NCBI GenBank assembly: GCA_964595075.1
Contig: CAZQNT010000006.1
Coordinates: 1-35,811, forward strand
DNA: 35,811 nucleotides
Source of the DNA: JAHJFW01 sp964595075
GTDB lineage: Bacteria; Patescibacteriota; Patescibacteriia; 2-12-FULL-60-25
Reading direction: 5' to 3'
Shown here: piece by piece, positions 12,909 to 20,956 of the stretch
Layout: every line of letters starts with the position of its first letter
How positions within the stretch are numbered: the stretch's first letter is position 1
Notes under the pieces: generated by a model
What the model was told of the DNA's origin: nothing
Seen by the model: the letters and a program-made list of their open reading frames with translations, nothing else
Databases searched by the model: none
Made by a program: the position numbers and the translations under genes

Positions 12909-14990
12909 TTATTTCTTCGCCCTTCCCTCCACGATTGCCGCCGTAACGTTCTGCGGGGCTTCGGCGTAGTGGGAAAATTCCATGCTGTATGAGGCGCGGC
13001 CTTGGGTCATGGATCGGAGAGCCGTGGCGTAGCCGAACATTTCGGCGAGCGGCACTTGCGCGTCTATGACTTTAGCGCCTGAACGCTCCGTCATTTCCTG
13101 AACCTGTCCTCGTTTTGAATTCAAATCGCCTATCACGTCGCCCATGTATTGTTCAGGAGTGACTACTTCAACCTTCATGAGCGGCTCGAGAAGCGCGACT
13201 CCGGCTCGCTTGCACGCTTCTTGGAATGCATACGAGGCGGCCATTTTGAAAGCGGCTTCTGAAGAGTCGACCTCATGGTACGAACCGTCAAACACCGTCA
13301 CTTTCGCGTCGATTAGAGGATAGCCGGCGATCACGCCGCGCGTCATAGCTTCCTGCACGCCCTTGTTGATCGGCTGGATATATTCGCGCGGGATCACGCC
13401 GCCCTTTATTTCATCGACGAATTCATAACCCTTGCCGCGCTCTTGCGGTTCCACGCGGAGCCAACAATCTCCGTATTGCCCGCGGCCTCCGGATTGTCGG
13501 ATATATTTTCCTTGCGCTTCGGCAACCTTCTTGATCGCTTCCTTGTACGCGACTTGCGGTTTTCCTACGTTTGCTTCTACCGTAAACTCGCGCTTCATGC
13601 GATCAACGATAATGTCCAAGTGCAACTCGCCCATTCCGGAGATGATCGTCTGAAGAGTTTCTTCGTCCGTTCGCACGCGGAACGACGGATCTTCTTCTCC
13701 GAGTTTCTGCAACGCGATTCCCATTTTCTCTTGGTCTGCCTTTGTCTTTGGTTCGATGGCGACGGAAATGACGGGTTCAGGAATTGTTATTGATTCGAGA
13801 ACTATCGGATGCGCTTCGTCGCAAAGCGTATGACCAGTGAACGTTCCCTTTAGACCGACGGCCGCGGCGATTTCTCCGGCATAAACGTGATCAACTTCTT
13901 CGCGCGTGTTGGAATGCATGCGTACGATGCGGCCGATGCGCTCTCGTTCTCCCGTGGTCGTATTGTAAACGTAAGAACCGGCTGCCAGGTTTCCGGAATA
14001 TACGCGGAAAAACACGAGCTTCCCGACGAACGGATCAGCCATGACCTTGAAAGCGAGCGCGGAAAACGGCGCTTCATCTGATGCTGGACGTTCTTCGACG
14101 CTCTCCGGATTGTCCGGATGAAATCCTTTCATCGGAGGAACTTCGAGAGGAGACGGCAAATAGTCGTTTACGGCATCGAGCAAAAATTGCACGCCCTTGT
14201 TCTTCAAAGCCGATCCGCACATGATCGGAAAAAGATCCATGTTGATCACCGCGCGTCGAAGCGCCGCTTTTATCTCTTCGATGGAAAGCTCTTCGCCTCC
14301 GAGATACTTGTTCATGAGCGGCTCGTCGGTTTCGGAAAGAGCTTCAAGGAATTCTCCGCGCGTTTTCTTTGCCAATTCAAGCATGTCGGCCGGAACCTCG
14401 CTTTCCTCGATCTGTTGGCCGAGCTCGTCCTTGTACATCTCCGCCTTCATCGTGATGAGATCGATGATGCCTTTGAAATTCGATTCGATGCCGATCGGAA
14501 GCTGAATCGGATAAGCGCGCTTGTTGAGGCGGTTGCGGATGGAATCAACGTCTTTTTGAAAATCCGCGCCTGTTCGATCCAGTTTATTCACGAAGCAAAT
14601 TCGCGGCACTTTGTACTTGTCAGCTTGGCGCCACACTGTTTCGGATTGCGGTTCAACGCCGGCGACTCCATCGAATACAGTCACTGCACCGTCTAGAACG
14701 CGAAGCGACCGCTGAACTTCGATGGTGAAGTCGATGTGTCCCGGAGTGTCGATCAGGTTCAAGCGCTTCCCTTTCCAAAAACAGGTTGTCGCGGCCGCTG
14801 TGATCGTAATTCCGCGCTCTCGTTCCTGCGCCATCCAGTCCATGGTGGCCTCGCCTTCGTGCACCTCGCCGATCTTGTGCTTGCGGCCGGTGTAGAACAA
14901 AACGCGCTCGGACACGGTCGTCTTTCCGGCGTCGATGTGAGCGATAATCCCGAAGTTTCGGGTATCCTTGAGGGAGTATTCACGGGGCAT
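12909..14990 (-). CDS. fusA: Elongation factor G
   Basis: EF-G is the GTPase that drives ribosomal translocation and, with RRF, recycling. The 693-residue product has the P-loop AHIDAGKT at about 18-25, the switch motif RERGITITAAATT, DTPGHIDF and NKLDRTGADF, and domains II-V ending in MEFSHYAEAPQNV. Length is normal. It lies third in the rpsL-rpsG-fusA order, separated from rpsG by a 95-base spacer made of GAGTAGT-type repeats. Confidence 0.98.
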   Translation of the reverse strand: MPREYSLKDTRNFGIIAHIDAGKTTVSERVLFYTGRKHKIGEVHEGEATMDWMAQERERGITITAAATTCFWKGKRLNLIDTPGHIDFTIEVQRSLRVLDGAVTVFDGVAGVEPQSETVWRQADKYKVPRICFVNKLDRTGADFQKDVDSIRNRLNKRAYPIQLPIGIESNFKGIIDLITMKAEMYKDELGQQIEESEVPADMLELAKKTRGEFLEALSETDEPLMNKYLGGEELSIEEIKAALRRAVINMDLFPIMCGSALKNKGVQFLLDAVNDYLPSPLEVPPMKGFHPDNPESVEERPASDEAPFSALAFKVMADPFVGKLVFFRVYSGNLAAGSYVYNTTTGERERIGRIVRMHSNTREEVDHVYAGEIAAAVGLKGTFTGHTLCDEAHPIVLESITIPEPVISVAIEPKTKADQEKMGIALQKLGEEDPSFRVRTDEETLQTIISGMGELHLDIIVDRMKREFTVEANVGKPQVAYKEAIKKVAEAQGKYIRQSGGRGQYGDCWLRVEPQERGKGYEFVDEIKGGVIPREYIQPINKGVQEAMTRGVIAGYPLIDAKVTVFDGSYHEVDSSEAAFKMAASYAFQEACKRAGVALLEPLMKVEVVTPEQYMGDVIGDLNSKRGQVQEMTERSGAKVIDAQVPLAEMFGYATALRSMTQGRASYSMEFSHYAEAPQNVTAAIVEGRAKK

Positions 14991-15000
14991 ATAAATAAGT

Positions 15001-15083
15001 GGAGTGTAGTGAGTAGTGGAGTAGTGAGTAGCAAAAGTAGATCGCTTTTACGCCCTACTGCCCTACTCCTCTACTACACTACT
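15001..15083. repeat. GTAGTGA-type heptamer arrays in inverted orientation, rpsG-fusA spacer
   Basis: GTAGTGA/GAGTAGT units (15005-15031) are followed by an AAAAG...CTTTT core and by complementary CCCTACT/CTACTAC units (15052-15081). The spacer can fold into a long imperfect hairpin in the middle of the str operon, between the rpsG stop and the fusA start. Confidence 0.8.
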
Positions 15084-15085
15084 TT

Positions 15086-15553
15086 CTAGCGGGCGAAGTG
15101 CGCGAAAGCTCTGTTCGCCTCTGCCATTCTCTGAACGTCCTGTTTCTTTTTTACGGCGTCACCGAGGTTTTCAGCGGCTGCCAAAAATTCGGTCGCGAGT
15201 TTTTCCGCCATCGGTTTTCCCTTTTTGCTTCGCGCTGCCGTGATTATCCAACGAAACGCAAGTTGCTGCCTGCGATCCGCGCGGACTTGCATAGGAATCT
15301 GGTAGTTGGCTCCGCCTACGCGCTTTGATTTAACCTCGAGCAAAGGGGAAACGTTCGTGAGCGCGAGATTAAAAAGTTCCATTGCCGGCTTTTTCGCGGT
15401 CGATTCGATGGAGTCGAGCGCCGTGTAAACAATTTTACGCGCAACGGACTTCTTTCCCTTCTCCATTATGTTATTGATAAACTTCGCGACGACCGGAGAA
15501 TTGTACTTCGGATCGTTCGTGATCTTCCTTCGCGGCGCTTGTTTGCCTCTCAT
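15086..15553 (-). CDS. rpsG: 30S ribosomal protein S7
   Basis: S7 starts assembly of the 30S head and contacts the E-site tRNA. The 155-residue product begins MRGKQAPRRKITNDPKYNSP and has VAKFINNIMEKGKKSVARKI and the signature VGGANYQIPMQVRADRRQQL. Length is normal. It starts 3 bases after the rpsL stop (TAATATATG). Confidence 0.97.
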   Translation of the reverse strand: MRGKQAPRRKITNDPKYNSPVVAKFINNIMEKGKKSVARKIVYTALDSIESTAKKPAMELFNLALTNVSPLLEVKSKRVGGANYQIPMQVRADRRQQLAFRWIITAARSKKGKPMAEKLATEFLAAAENLGDAVKKKQDVQRMAEANRAFAHFAR

Positions 15554-15556
15554 ATA

Positions 15557-15988
15557 TTATTTCTTTGCTGTCTCTTTAGGTTTCTTCGCGCCGTATATCG
15601 AACGGCTGCGGCGACGCGCGCTAACTCCCTGCGTGTCGTAAACGCCGCGGACTATGTGATAGCGAACGCCCGGAAGGTCTTTTACGCGGCCTCCGCGAAT
15701 AAGCACGATCGAGTGTTCCTGAAGATTGTGGCCTTCGCCCGGGATGTACGCGGTCACTTCCATTCCGTTTGAAAGACGGACGCGGGCGATCTTGCGAAGG
15801 GCAGAGTTCGGCTTTTTCGGCGTCATGGTCGTAACCTTCACGCACACGCCGCGCATAAACGGAGCGCCGCCTTTCAGCGTGCTGCGCTTGCGGTGGAGGG
15901 TATCAAAACGCGACTGCAGAGCAGGGCTTTTGGACTTCGCTTTGGCCGACCGGCGGCTCCCGCGAAGGAGTTGGTTCATTGTTGGCAT
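15557..15988 (-). CDS. rpsL: 30S ribosomal protein S12
   Basis: S12 sits at the decoding centre and is the site of streptomycin-resistance mutations. I start at MPTMNQLLRGSRRSAKAKSK (143 residues), matching the usual MPTINQL; the upstream open frame is unlikely. The conserved TTMTPKKPNSALRKIARVRL and EGHNLQEHSIVLIRGGRVKD segments are intact, including the lysine positions linked to streptomycin (PKKPNS and GGRVKDLPG). Confidence 0.97.
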   Translation of the reverse strand: MPTMNQLLRGSRRSAKAKSKSPALQSRFDTLHRKRSTLKGGAPFMRGVCVKVTTMTPKKPNSALRKIARVRLSNGMEVTAYIPGEGHNLQEHSIVLIRGGRVKDLPGVRYHIVRGVYDTQGVSARRRSRSIYGAKKPKETAKK

Positions 15989-16014
15989 GCTGGATATCAC
16001 TTGTAAGTGCGCGA

Positions 16015-16044
16015 AATATAGCAATATCTTGTATTAATCGTCAA
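16015..16044 (-). promoter_or_regulatory. str operon promoter
   Basis: On the minus strand TTGACG (16039-16044), 18-base spacer, TATATT (16015-16020), giving a leader of about 20 bases to rpsL. The -35 lies at the 3' end of the upstream membrane protein gene. Confidence 0.75.
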
Positions 16045-17380
16045 GTCTCTTCCGCTCCCAAAATACCAAAATGATTGAAATAACCGCGAATATAACCGCC
16101 GCGACCAAAGAAAACCTCGGAAGCAACGCCTGTCTTGCGCCAAACGAGGCCCCAAGACCGACCAATAACGCCGCAATAAGCGGCCTCTCTATCCAAACGA
16201 GACGGGTTGTTGAAGGAACGGCGAAAATCGCCAAAAGAAAAAACAAAACCGGCCATCCGAGCAATAGGGCTGCAGCGATCGAAAGTGGCGATAAAATCAT
16301 TATTGCGGAGTGAACGTCGTCAACTTGAATGATTCCGGCGGGCAAAAGCCGCCAAGGCCGGCGCGTTTCGTCGTCGCGCAAATTTCCGACATCGTTGGAA
16401 AATGAACGGTGGACGAACCACGATGAAACGCAAACTAACAAAACGAGAAGCGCAACAAAATCCAACCCGTTCCACGACCAAGCGGCAGATCGTATCCCAA
16501 GCCAAATACCGCAAACGATCGCGGCCGCGAACAATCCCGTTTCCGTTTGCATGATGAGCTCGCGAAAAGCCGCGCGGCGGATTTCGGAACGGTTCCATGG
16601 TTTTGACCAAAAAGATACTACGACGAGGCATGCGCTCGCCAATAAAAATACTGTCGCTGTTGAAGAGAGCAAAACTCCGGATTCGAGCTGACGGCCGATG
16701 CCGACAAAAAATCTCTCCGATTGAAAGTTCGACCAGTAAGAATTCGCGTGCATAGCCCCGAGCGCGCGCAAAGCGTCTTGAGAGTGTACAAGCGGAAACG
16801 ATGAAGTTCGCGCGCCTATAAAAGCCAAAACGCTTTGCATTAATAGCGGAATAGCTCCGGCGAACCAAGCGACTATCCCGGTCCGCAACGCGCTAACTAG
16901 GCGTCGATTCGAAAAATAAGTAAGTGCCGCGAGAGCTACCGCCATGAATGCCATGGTACCGCGCAAAAATGCCTCAGGACCGAAAGGAGTCGGGACGGCG
17001 CCAAGCGTAAAAAGAAACGTAAAAACGCCGCTTGGCGGCAAAGCGAGCGCGCCGCTTCCGTCGTTCCAAACTCCGAATGCGGAGATGATAACGCCGAAAA
17101 CAATCGCGAGCGGAAGAACGCGCATGAAGCGCGCCCAAACCGATTGCCACGTCGCGCGAGAACTGAGCGACAAGGCGATCAGCATAAAGAGCAATGACGT
17201 GGCAAGAAAGACTCCGCGAGTGATAACCGCCTCAAAAAAAGACGCGATGCGACTCGACGTTACGAGGGTCACGAGCGCGCTTCCAACGATGACGCTCCAC
17301 CAGAGATATGTCGCGCTTTCCGAGACCGACAAAATCTTTCGTCCTTGAACGAGTTCCTTGACATCAAAACTTATCTTCAT
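16034..17380 (-). CDS. Multi-pass membrane protein with UbiA-like prenyltransferase motif
   Basis: The 448-residue product is very hydrophobic, with roughly 10-12 predicted membrane segments. At residues 329-349 it carries NDVGNLRDDETRRPWRLLPAG, which resembles the first aspartate motif of UbiA-type prenyltransferases (NDxxDxxxDxxxRPxRPLPSG) although the second aspartate is replaced by asparagine. No clear second DxxxD motif is seen. The first 220 residues do not resemble UbiA. It may be a degenerate or divergent polyprenyl-phosphate-handling enzyme. It starts 2 bases after the M50 protease gene and is probably co-transcribed with it. Confidence 0.55.
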   Translation of the reverse strand: MKISFDVKELVQGRKILSVSESATYLWWSVIVGSALVTLVTSSRIASFFEAVITRGVFLATSLLFMLIALSLSSRATWQSVWARFMRVLPLAIVFGVIISAFGVWNDGSGALALPPSGVFTFLFTLGAVPTPFGPEAFLRGTMAFMAVALAALTYFSNRRLVSALRTGIVAWFAGAIPLLMQSVLAFIGARTSSFPLVHSQDALRALGAMHANSYWSNFQSERFFVGIGRQLESGVLLSSTATVFLLASACLVVVSFWSKPWNRSEIRRAAFRELIMQTETGLFAAAIVCGIWLGIRSAAWSWNGLDFVALLVLLVCVSSWFVHRSFSNDVGNLRDDETRRPWRLLPAGIIQVDDVHSAIMILSPLSIAAALLLGWPVLFFLLAIFAVPSTTRLVWIERPLIAALLVGLGASFGARQALLPRFSLVAAVIFAVISIILVFWERKRLDD

Positions 17381-17382
17381 AC

Positions 17383-18018
17383 CTAAAAACCGACGATCAG
17401 TCCCGTTGCATACCCGACGATTCTCGAAATAAACGAGAACACATTAAGATTCAGAAAATTGTCCGCAATTATTGCGCCGATCAAAATAAGAGGTCCGCGC
17501 GTTTCAAGAATATTTTTCGCTTTCGCGTATTGCGGCGACGAGAGAAGCGCGAGCAGCAACTTGGATCCGTCGAGCGGCGGGATCGGGATCAGATTAAAAA
17601 AAAGCAGCGCGAGATTGAAAGTCACCAGAAGATAAAGCGCCTGAATAAGTAAATTTTCGCTGCCAATAGACGGTGCCAGAAATCGCAAAATCGTTCCGAA
17701 TATTATCGCGCAAATAACGTTCGCGGCCGGACCGGCAAAAGCGACCATAACCGGACCCCACTTCTGATTTTTTAAATTGTACGTATTGAACGGAACCGGC
17801 TTCGCCCAACCGAACCCCGCAAAAAGCATTGCCATAAAACCTAGCGGATCCAAGTGCGCCAGCGGATTAAGCGTCAAACGACCGAGGCGCTCGGCGGTTT
17901 TGTCTCCAAGCCAGTTGCTCATGAGCGCATGAGAAAATTCATGAACCGTGAGCGCAACAAGAATTGCGAGTATCAAAACAACGAACAATAACGGCTCTGA
18001 AAAAAGAAGGGAAAGCAT
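17383..18018 (-). CDS. Site-2 protease family zinc metallopeptidase (M50)
   Basis: M50 proteases cleave transmembrane helices. The 211-residue product has HEFSH at residues 26-30 (zinc ligands and catalytic glutamate) in the first membrane helix, NPLAHLDPLG at 51-60 and the second motif NLIPIPPLDGSK at 142-153. No PDZ domain is present, so it belongs to the compact type of prokaryotic site-2 protease. The substrate is unknown. It heads a two-gene unit with the UbiA-like gene and is divergent from rpmB. Confidence 0.88.
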   Translation of the reverse strand: MLSLLFSEPLLFVVLILAILVALTVHEFSHALMSNWLGDKTAERLGRLTLNPLAHLDPLGFMAMLFAGFGWAKPVPFNTYNLKNQKWGPVMVAFAGPAANVICAIIFGTILRFLAPSIGSENLLIQALYLLVTFNLALLFFNLIPIPPLDGSKLLLALLSSPQYAKAKNILETRGPLILIGAIIADNFLNLNVFSFISRIVGYATGLIVGF

Positions 18019-18021
18019 AGG

Positions 18022-18054
18022 GGGGTGAGTAGCGAGTAGTGAGTAGTTAGTAGC
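18022..18054. repeat. GAGTAGC/GAGTAGT heptamer array
   Basis: Four consecutive heptamers (GAGTAGC, GAGTAGT, GAGTAGT, TAGTAGC) lie directly upstream of the M50 gene, in the divergent region shared with rpmB. Confidence 0.85.
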
Positions 18055-18094
18055 GATGTAAATAATAATGGAATGTTACCTTGAATGGGAACTC

Positions 18095-18123
18095 TTGCCA
18101 AAACCGCATCCTTCGGCTATTCT
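18095..18123 (+). promoter_or_regulatory. rpmB (L28) promoter
   Basis: TTGCCA (18095-18100), 17-base spacer, TATTCT (18118-18123). The predicted 5' leader of about 110 bases contains a copy of the palindromic GGGCGGG repeat. Confidence 0.7.
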
Positions 18124-18185
18124 GCCGACACTTACGGACCTCGCACTCGGGCGCATGGCATGCGCCCATACCGCTACTCACGCGA

Positions 18186-18216
18186 TCGGGGAGGGCGGGA
18201 CAAGCCCGCCCCTACT
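18186..18216. repeat. Palindromic repeat GGGCGGGACAAGCCCGCCC, copy 2
   Basis: Same element and orientation as at 12871 (GGGGAGGGCGGG...CCCGCCCCTAC). It lies between the promoter and the start codon of rpmB, so it would be part of the mRNA leader as a very stable hairpin. Confidence 0.9.
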
Positions 18217-18242
18217 ACAAACTACTCACTTCCCCCAAACAT

Positions 18243-18506
18243 ATGTCACGAATAGATACACTTACCGGCAAGCGCGCAAATGTCGGCAATTCGCGAAGCC
18301 ACTCAAACGTAGCCACAAAACGAAAGCAGGAGGTAAATCTCCAGCTGGTTCGCATTGGCGGAGTACGCGTGCGCGTTTCAGCGCGAACGATAAAAACTCT
18401 GAAGAAACTGGCAGCGGAAGCGCACGGCGAACGACCGACCAAAAAACAGAAAAAGGCGACCAAGACGGCTGCGCGCGTTGCGCAGAAAGCGATGCAAAAA
18501 GCATAA
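18243..18506 (+). CDS. rpmB: 50S ribosomal protein L28
   Basis: L28 is a late-assembling large-subunit protein. The 87-residue product starts MSRIDTLTGKRANVGNSRSH; the core SNVATKRKQEVNLQLVRIGG and VRVRVSARTIKTLKKLA fit L28. The last 20 residues form a basic tail (RPTKKQKKATKTAARVAQKA). The open frame extends 54 codons upstream but that part is translated repeat (GRAGQARPYYK) and not protein. It is a single-gene unit on the plus strand. Confidence 0.94.
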   Translation: MSRIDTLTGKRANVGNSRSHSNVATKRKQEVNLQLVRIGGVRVRVSARTIKTLKKLAAEAHGERPTKKQKKATKTAARVAQKAMQKA

Positions 18507-18512
18507 ATATTT

Positions 18513-18653
18513 GTCATCCTGAAGGCAAGTCGGAGCGGCTGAAGGATCTTCAAGTTGGAGCACCTGCCGAGAGCAAAAATAAACGTTCAATTTGAAGATC
18601 CGTTCGTCTCGGCCATTGTTATATTTTTTGGATAGGCCTGCGCTCAGGATGAC
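18513..18653. repeat. Long inverted repeat with GTCATCCTGA ends
   Basis: The outer arms GTCATCCTGA (18513-18522) and TCAGGATGAC (18644-18653) and the inner arms GGATCTTCAA (18544-18553) and TTGAAGATCC (18592-18601) give a nested 141-base palindromic element just after rpmB. It resembles miniature repeats known from many bacteria and could also end the rpmB transcript. Confidence 0.8.
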
Positions 18654-18673
18654 GATAATTAACCTATTCAATA

Positions 18674-19405
18674 TTAACCAAAACTCCGCTCCGAGGTTTT
18701 CTTTATGAGAGCGTACGCTTCCTCCGCCGTATCAACCAACTGCATTATCTCGACATTGCTTTCGTCAACGTAGTTATTTTCCTTTAGAAGCGTTTTTTTC
18801 ACCCAGTCCAAAAACGGCGTCCAATATTCTTTATCTACGAGAATCAGAGGAACCTCGCGAGGAATTTTTTGCGTTTGGATGAGCGTGAGCATTTCGGACA
18901 TCTCGTCGATTGTGCCGAATCCTCCGGGAAAAATCACATAGGCCTGCGCTGACGCTGACAGCATTACTTTTCTAGTAAAAAAATAATGGAAACCAATCGC
19001 CTTCAACGCATACTTATTCCTGCGCTGCGCCTGCGGAAGTTCGATATCCAAGCCCACGGACTCGCCCTTCGCTTCAAAAGCTCCGCGATTAGCCGCCTCC
19101 ATAATTCCAGGTCCTCCTCCTGTAATTACTGTGTATTTACCTTTTCCGAGCAAGTATCCTAGACGTTGCGCCATCTTGTAGTGCTTGCTGGACGGAGCGG
19201 AGCGAGCGCTTCCGAAGATAGTGACTTCGTTTTTCAGCTTGGACAAAAACTCAAAACCTTCGATAAACTCCGCCATGATGCGGAATATCCGCCAGTTCAG
19301 ATTTTCCGTAAACGGTTGATTCTGAAACGGTACGCATTTGTTGTCCGGCGTACAAAGCCACTGCGTGAATCGCTTCGGTTTGCTTTCTTTCTTTTTTCGC
19401 AACAT
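18674..19405 (-). CDS. LOG family protein (Rossmann-fold nucleotide hydrolase, TIGR00730-like)
   Basis: LOG-family enzymes release the base from nucleoside 5'-monophosphates; some were formerly called lysine decarboxylases. The 243-residue product has VTIFGSARSAPSSKHYKMAQ, TVITGGGPGIMEAANRGAFE and the catalytic signature PGGFGTIDEM. About 60 extra N-terminal residues (KKKESKPKRFTQWLC...) precede the fold. The cellular substrate is not known. It lies downstream of the 19424-19921 gene with 18 bases between them, so the two may be co-transcribed. Confidence 0.88.
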   Translation of the reverse strand: MLRKKKESKPKRFTQWLCTPDNKCVPFQNQPFTENLNWRIFRIMAEFIEGFEFLSKLKNEVTIFGSARSAPSSKHYKMAQRLGYLLGKGKYTVITGGGPGIMEAANRGAFEAKGESVGLDIELPQAQRRNKYALKAIGFHYFFTRKVMLSASAQAYVIFPGGFGTIDEMSEMLTLIQTQKIPREVPLILVDKEYWTPFLDWVKKTLLKENNYVDESNVEIMQLVDTAEEAYALIKKTSERSFG

Positions 19406-19423
19406 AGGTAGAAAATTATTTTA

Positions 19424-19921
19424 TTATAGTTGCTGGAGCGCTCTATCTACTGAATCGAGAAACGAATCTAGTTTGTTACGTTGCCAACACGGACCAAGCG
19501 AAATGCGATCCGGTTTTTTTCCGGCTTGACGGAGTTCAATCGTTTGCATTCCACGTTCAAGATTGAATCCTTCGTGACGAAGAACCATAGCCTCCAGTTC
19601 CGAGAGCGGGATGCGTCGCGCCCGCCCGAGCACTGAAGTAAAAACGAGCGAATGATCGACTAACGACAATTTCTCGGTCACGCTGTTTATGAAATACACC
19701 CACGACGCCGCCACCAGAACAAGCGCGATTACTAACTGCGCGGACGTTGCGCCGGGCACTGTCAGCATGAATAGCAATAACGCGGTAAAAAGAATGCAAA
19801 GTGCGAATACTATAATTCCTCCAAGACTCACGAATTCCGCGCGCGCGCAAACCAAGCAGGATTCTTCTTCCTTTGGACGTTTGGCGCGACGAGGCGCTAT
19901 GGCGACGATAATGTTTGGCAC
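19424..19921 (-). CDS. Small membrane protein with predicted PH-like C-terminal domain
   Basis: No firm family assignment. The 165-residue product starts at GTG, has a CLVCAR motif at about residues 22-27, two membrane helices (about 33-58 and 63-84), and a cytoplasmic domain with SLVFTSVLGRARRIPLSELE followed by IELRQAGKKPDRISLG, a pattern similar to the bacterial PH domains of YdbS/YdbT-type proteins. A TG-extended -10 (TATCCT) ends 7 bases before the GTG, which predicts a leaderless mRNA. It lies just downstream of the hup terminator. Confidence 0.6.
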   Translation of the reverse strand: MPNIIVAIAPRRAKRPKEEESCLVCARAEFVSLGGIIVFALCILFTALLLFMLTVPGATSAQLVIALVLVAASWVYFINSVTEKLSLVDHSLVFTSVLGRARRIPLSELEAMVLRHEGFNLERGMQTIELRQAGKKPDRISLGPCWQRNKLDSFLDSVDRALQQL

Positions 19922-19936
19922 AAGACACAGGATAGC

Positions 19937-19978
19937 AAAAAAACAAAACCCCGACGATGCGCCGGGGGTTTGATATTT
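19937..19978 (-). terminator. Intrinsic terminator after hup
   Basis: On the minus strand AACCCC(CG)...(CG)GGGGTT with a short loop, followed by TTGTTTTTTT. It starts 10 bases after the hup stop codon. Confidence 0.85.
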
Positions 19979-19986
19979 TTCGCTGA

Positions 19987-20268
19987 TTAGAGGATCGAGT
20001 CCTTCGCTGCCTTGGCAACGCGGAATTTCACCACTGTTTTTGCCGGGATCTGGATGGTTGCGCCAGTGGCCGGGTTGCGTCCTGTTCGCGCTGCACGGTG
20101 CTTCTTTACAAGCTTTCCGAGGCCTGGAATGCTGAATTCACCGCTCTTCTTCGTCTCTGAGTAAGCGACGTTTACCATCGCTTCCATTAGAGCTGCCACG
20201 TCTTTTTTGGTGTGGCCTGTCTTTGACGCAATCGCGTCCATCAACTGGGACTTTGTCATTTTTGCCAT
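19987..20268 (-). CDS. hup: HU family DNA-binding protein
   Basis: HU bends and compacts DNA as a dimer. The 93-residue product has the helical N-terminus MTKSQLMDAIASKTGHTKKD and the DNA-binding arm RAARTGRNPATGATIQIPAK, where the conserved proline that intercalates into DNA is present (RNPATG). Length is normal. It has its own promoter at 20305-20333 and terminator at 19937-19978, so it is a single-gene unit. Confidence 0.96.
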   Translation of the reverse strand: MAKMTKSQLMDAIASKTGHTKKDVAALMEAMVNVAYSETKKSGEFSIPGLGKLVKKHRAARTGRNPATGATIQIPAKTVVKFRVAKAAKDSIL

Positions 20269-20304
20269 AGGGCGTTAAATAAAAAAATGAATAAATGTGT
20301 CCAC

Positions 20305-20333
20305 AGCATACGATTTTCGCGTTCCCGACGCAA
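20305..20333 (-). promoter_or_regulatory. hup promoter
   Basis: On the minus strand TTGCGT (20328-20333), 17-base spacer, TATGCT (20305-20310); leader of about 30 bases. The -35 is identical to that of tuf. Confidence 0.75.
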
Positions 20334-20361
20334 GGGATCCACGAATCTTTGTCAATGCCTG

Positions 20362-20394
20362 TGGGGTAGGGGCGGGCTTGTCCCGCCCTCCCCC
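20362..20394. repeat. Palindromic repeat GGGCGGGCTTGTCCCGCCC, copy 3 (inverted orientation)
   Basis: Same element as at 12871 and 18186 but in the opposite orientation (GTAGGGGCGGG...CCCGCCCTCCCC). It lies between the terminator of the PgsA-like gene and the hup promoter. Confidence 0.9.
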
Positions 20395-20413
20395 ATCGAC
20401 CGTATAAGATAAA

Positions 20414-20437
20414 CAAAAAGCACCACGCGGCGTGATG
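20414..20437 (-). terminator. Terminator after the PgsA-like gene
   Basis: On the minus strand AGCATCACG, loop CCG, CGTGGTGCT, then TTTTTG, directly at the stop codon. The stem has 9 bp with one G-T wobble. Confidence 0.8.
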
Positions 20438-20870
20438 CTAGTAAAGATCGCGAACATGTTCTGCGAGAGAGAGTGTCGCGAACATGATGGCGAGGGTGAA
20501 CGTCGGCAATGACAGCCATGCCAGAACGTCGTTTTGCGTGAGAACGAAACAGAGTCCGAATGTCTGCAACCAAACCTTGGCCGCGCCGAAACGATTGGCA
20601 TCCGAGCGTTTGCCGCGCCATTTCTTGATCGGCCGGATGAGAGCGAGGATCACGTCCAGTGCGATGATCGTCCCGGCGATAGTCAACGGAACGCGATCCC
20701 ATACGGTGAACAAAAGCGCGCCGATGATGAACACCTTGTCCGCCGTGGCATCCAGAACCGCGCCGGCTTGCGTCACCTGGCCGCGAGCGCGTGAGATCGT
20801 TCGGATGGATCCATGCCGGCACGAATGAAAGGAGCGGCCGACTTACCGCCTGATCAAAAAACTCCGCCAT
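20438..20870 (-). pseudogene. CDP-alcohol phosphatidyltransferase (PgsA-like), internal deletion with frameshift
   Basis: This family makes phosphatidylglycerophosphate and related lipids. The N-terminus MAEFFDQAVSRPLLSFVPAW-IHPNDLTRSR lies in one frame from the ATG at 20870, which has a strong Shine-Dalgarno GGAGG; the C-terminal part (RGQVTQAGAVLDATADKVFI to the stop at 20438) lies in another. Between them the first membrane helices and the DGxxAR part of the active site are missing, about 45 residues, while G-x3-D-x3-D remains. A deletion at the GCGCTCGCGG junction explains both the loss and the frame change. It could be a real pseudogene or an assembly collapse. Confidence 0.72.
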
Positions 20871-20956
20871 GCGTCACTCCTCCATTGTTTGGGTTGTACG
20901 TGTGCGGTTGGACGTTACAACGAACATAGGTAAATGAAAAGGGCTGCGACTGTAAA

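Noticed and set aside
18068..18595. A 175-codon plus-strand open frame overlapping rpmB
   Set aside because: It contains translated repeat sequence (palindrome and GTCATCCTGA element) and overlaps the clear L28 gene in another frame.
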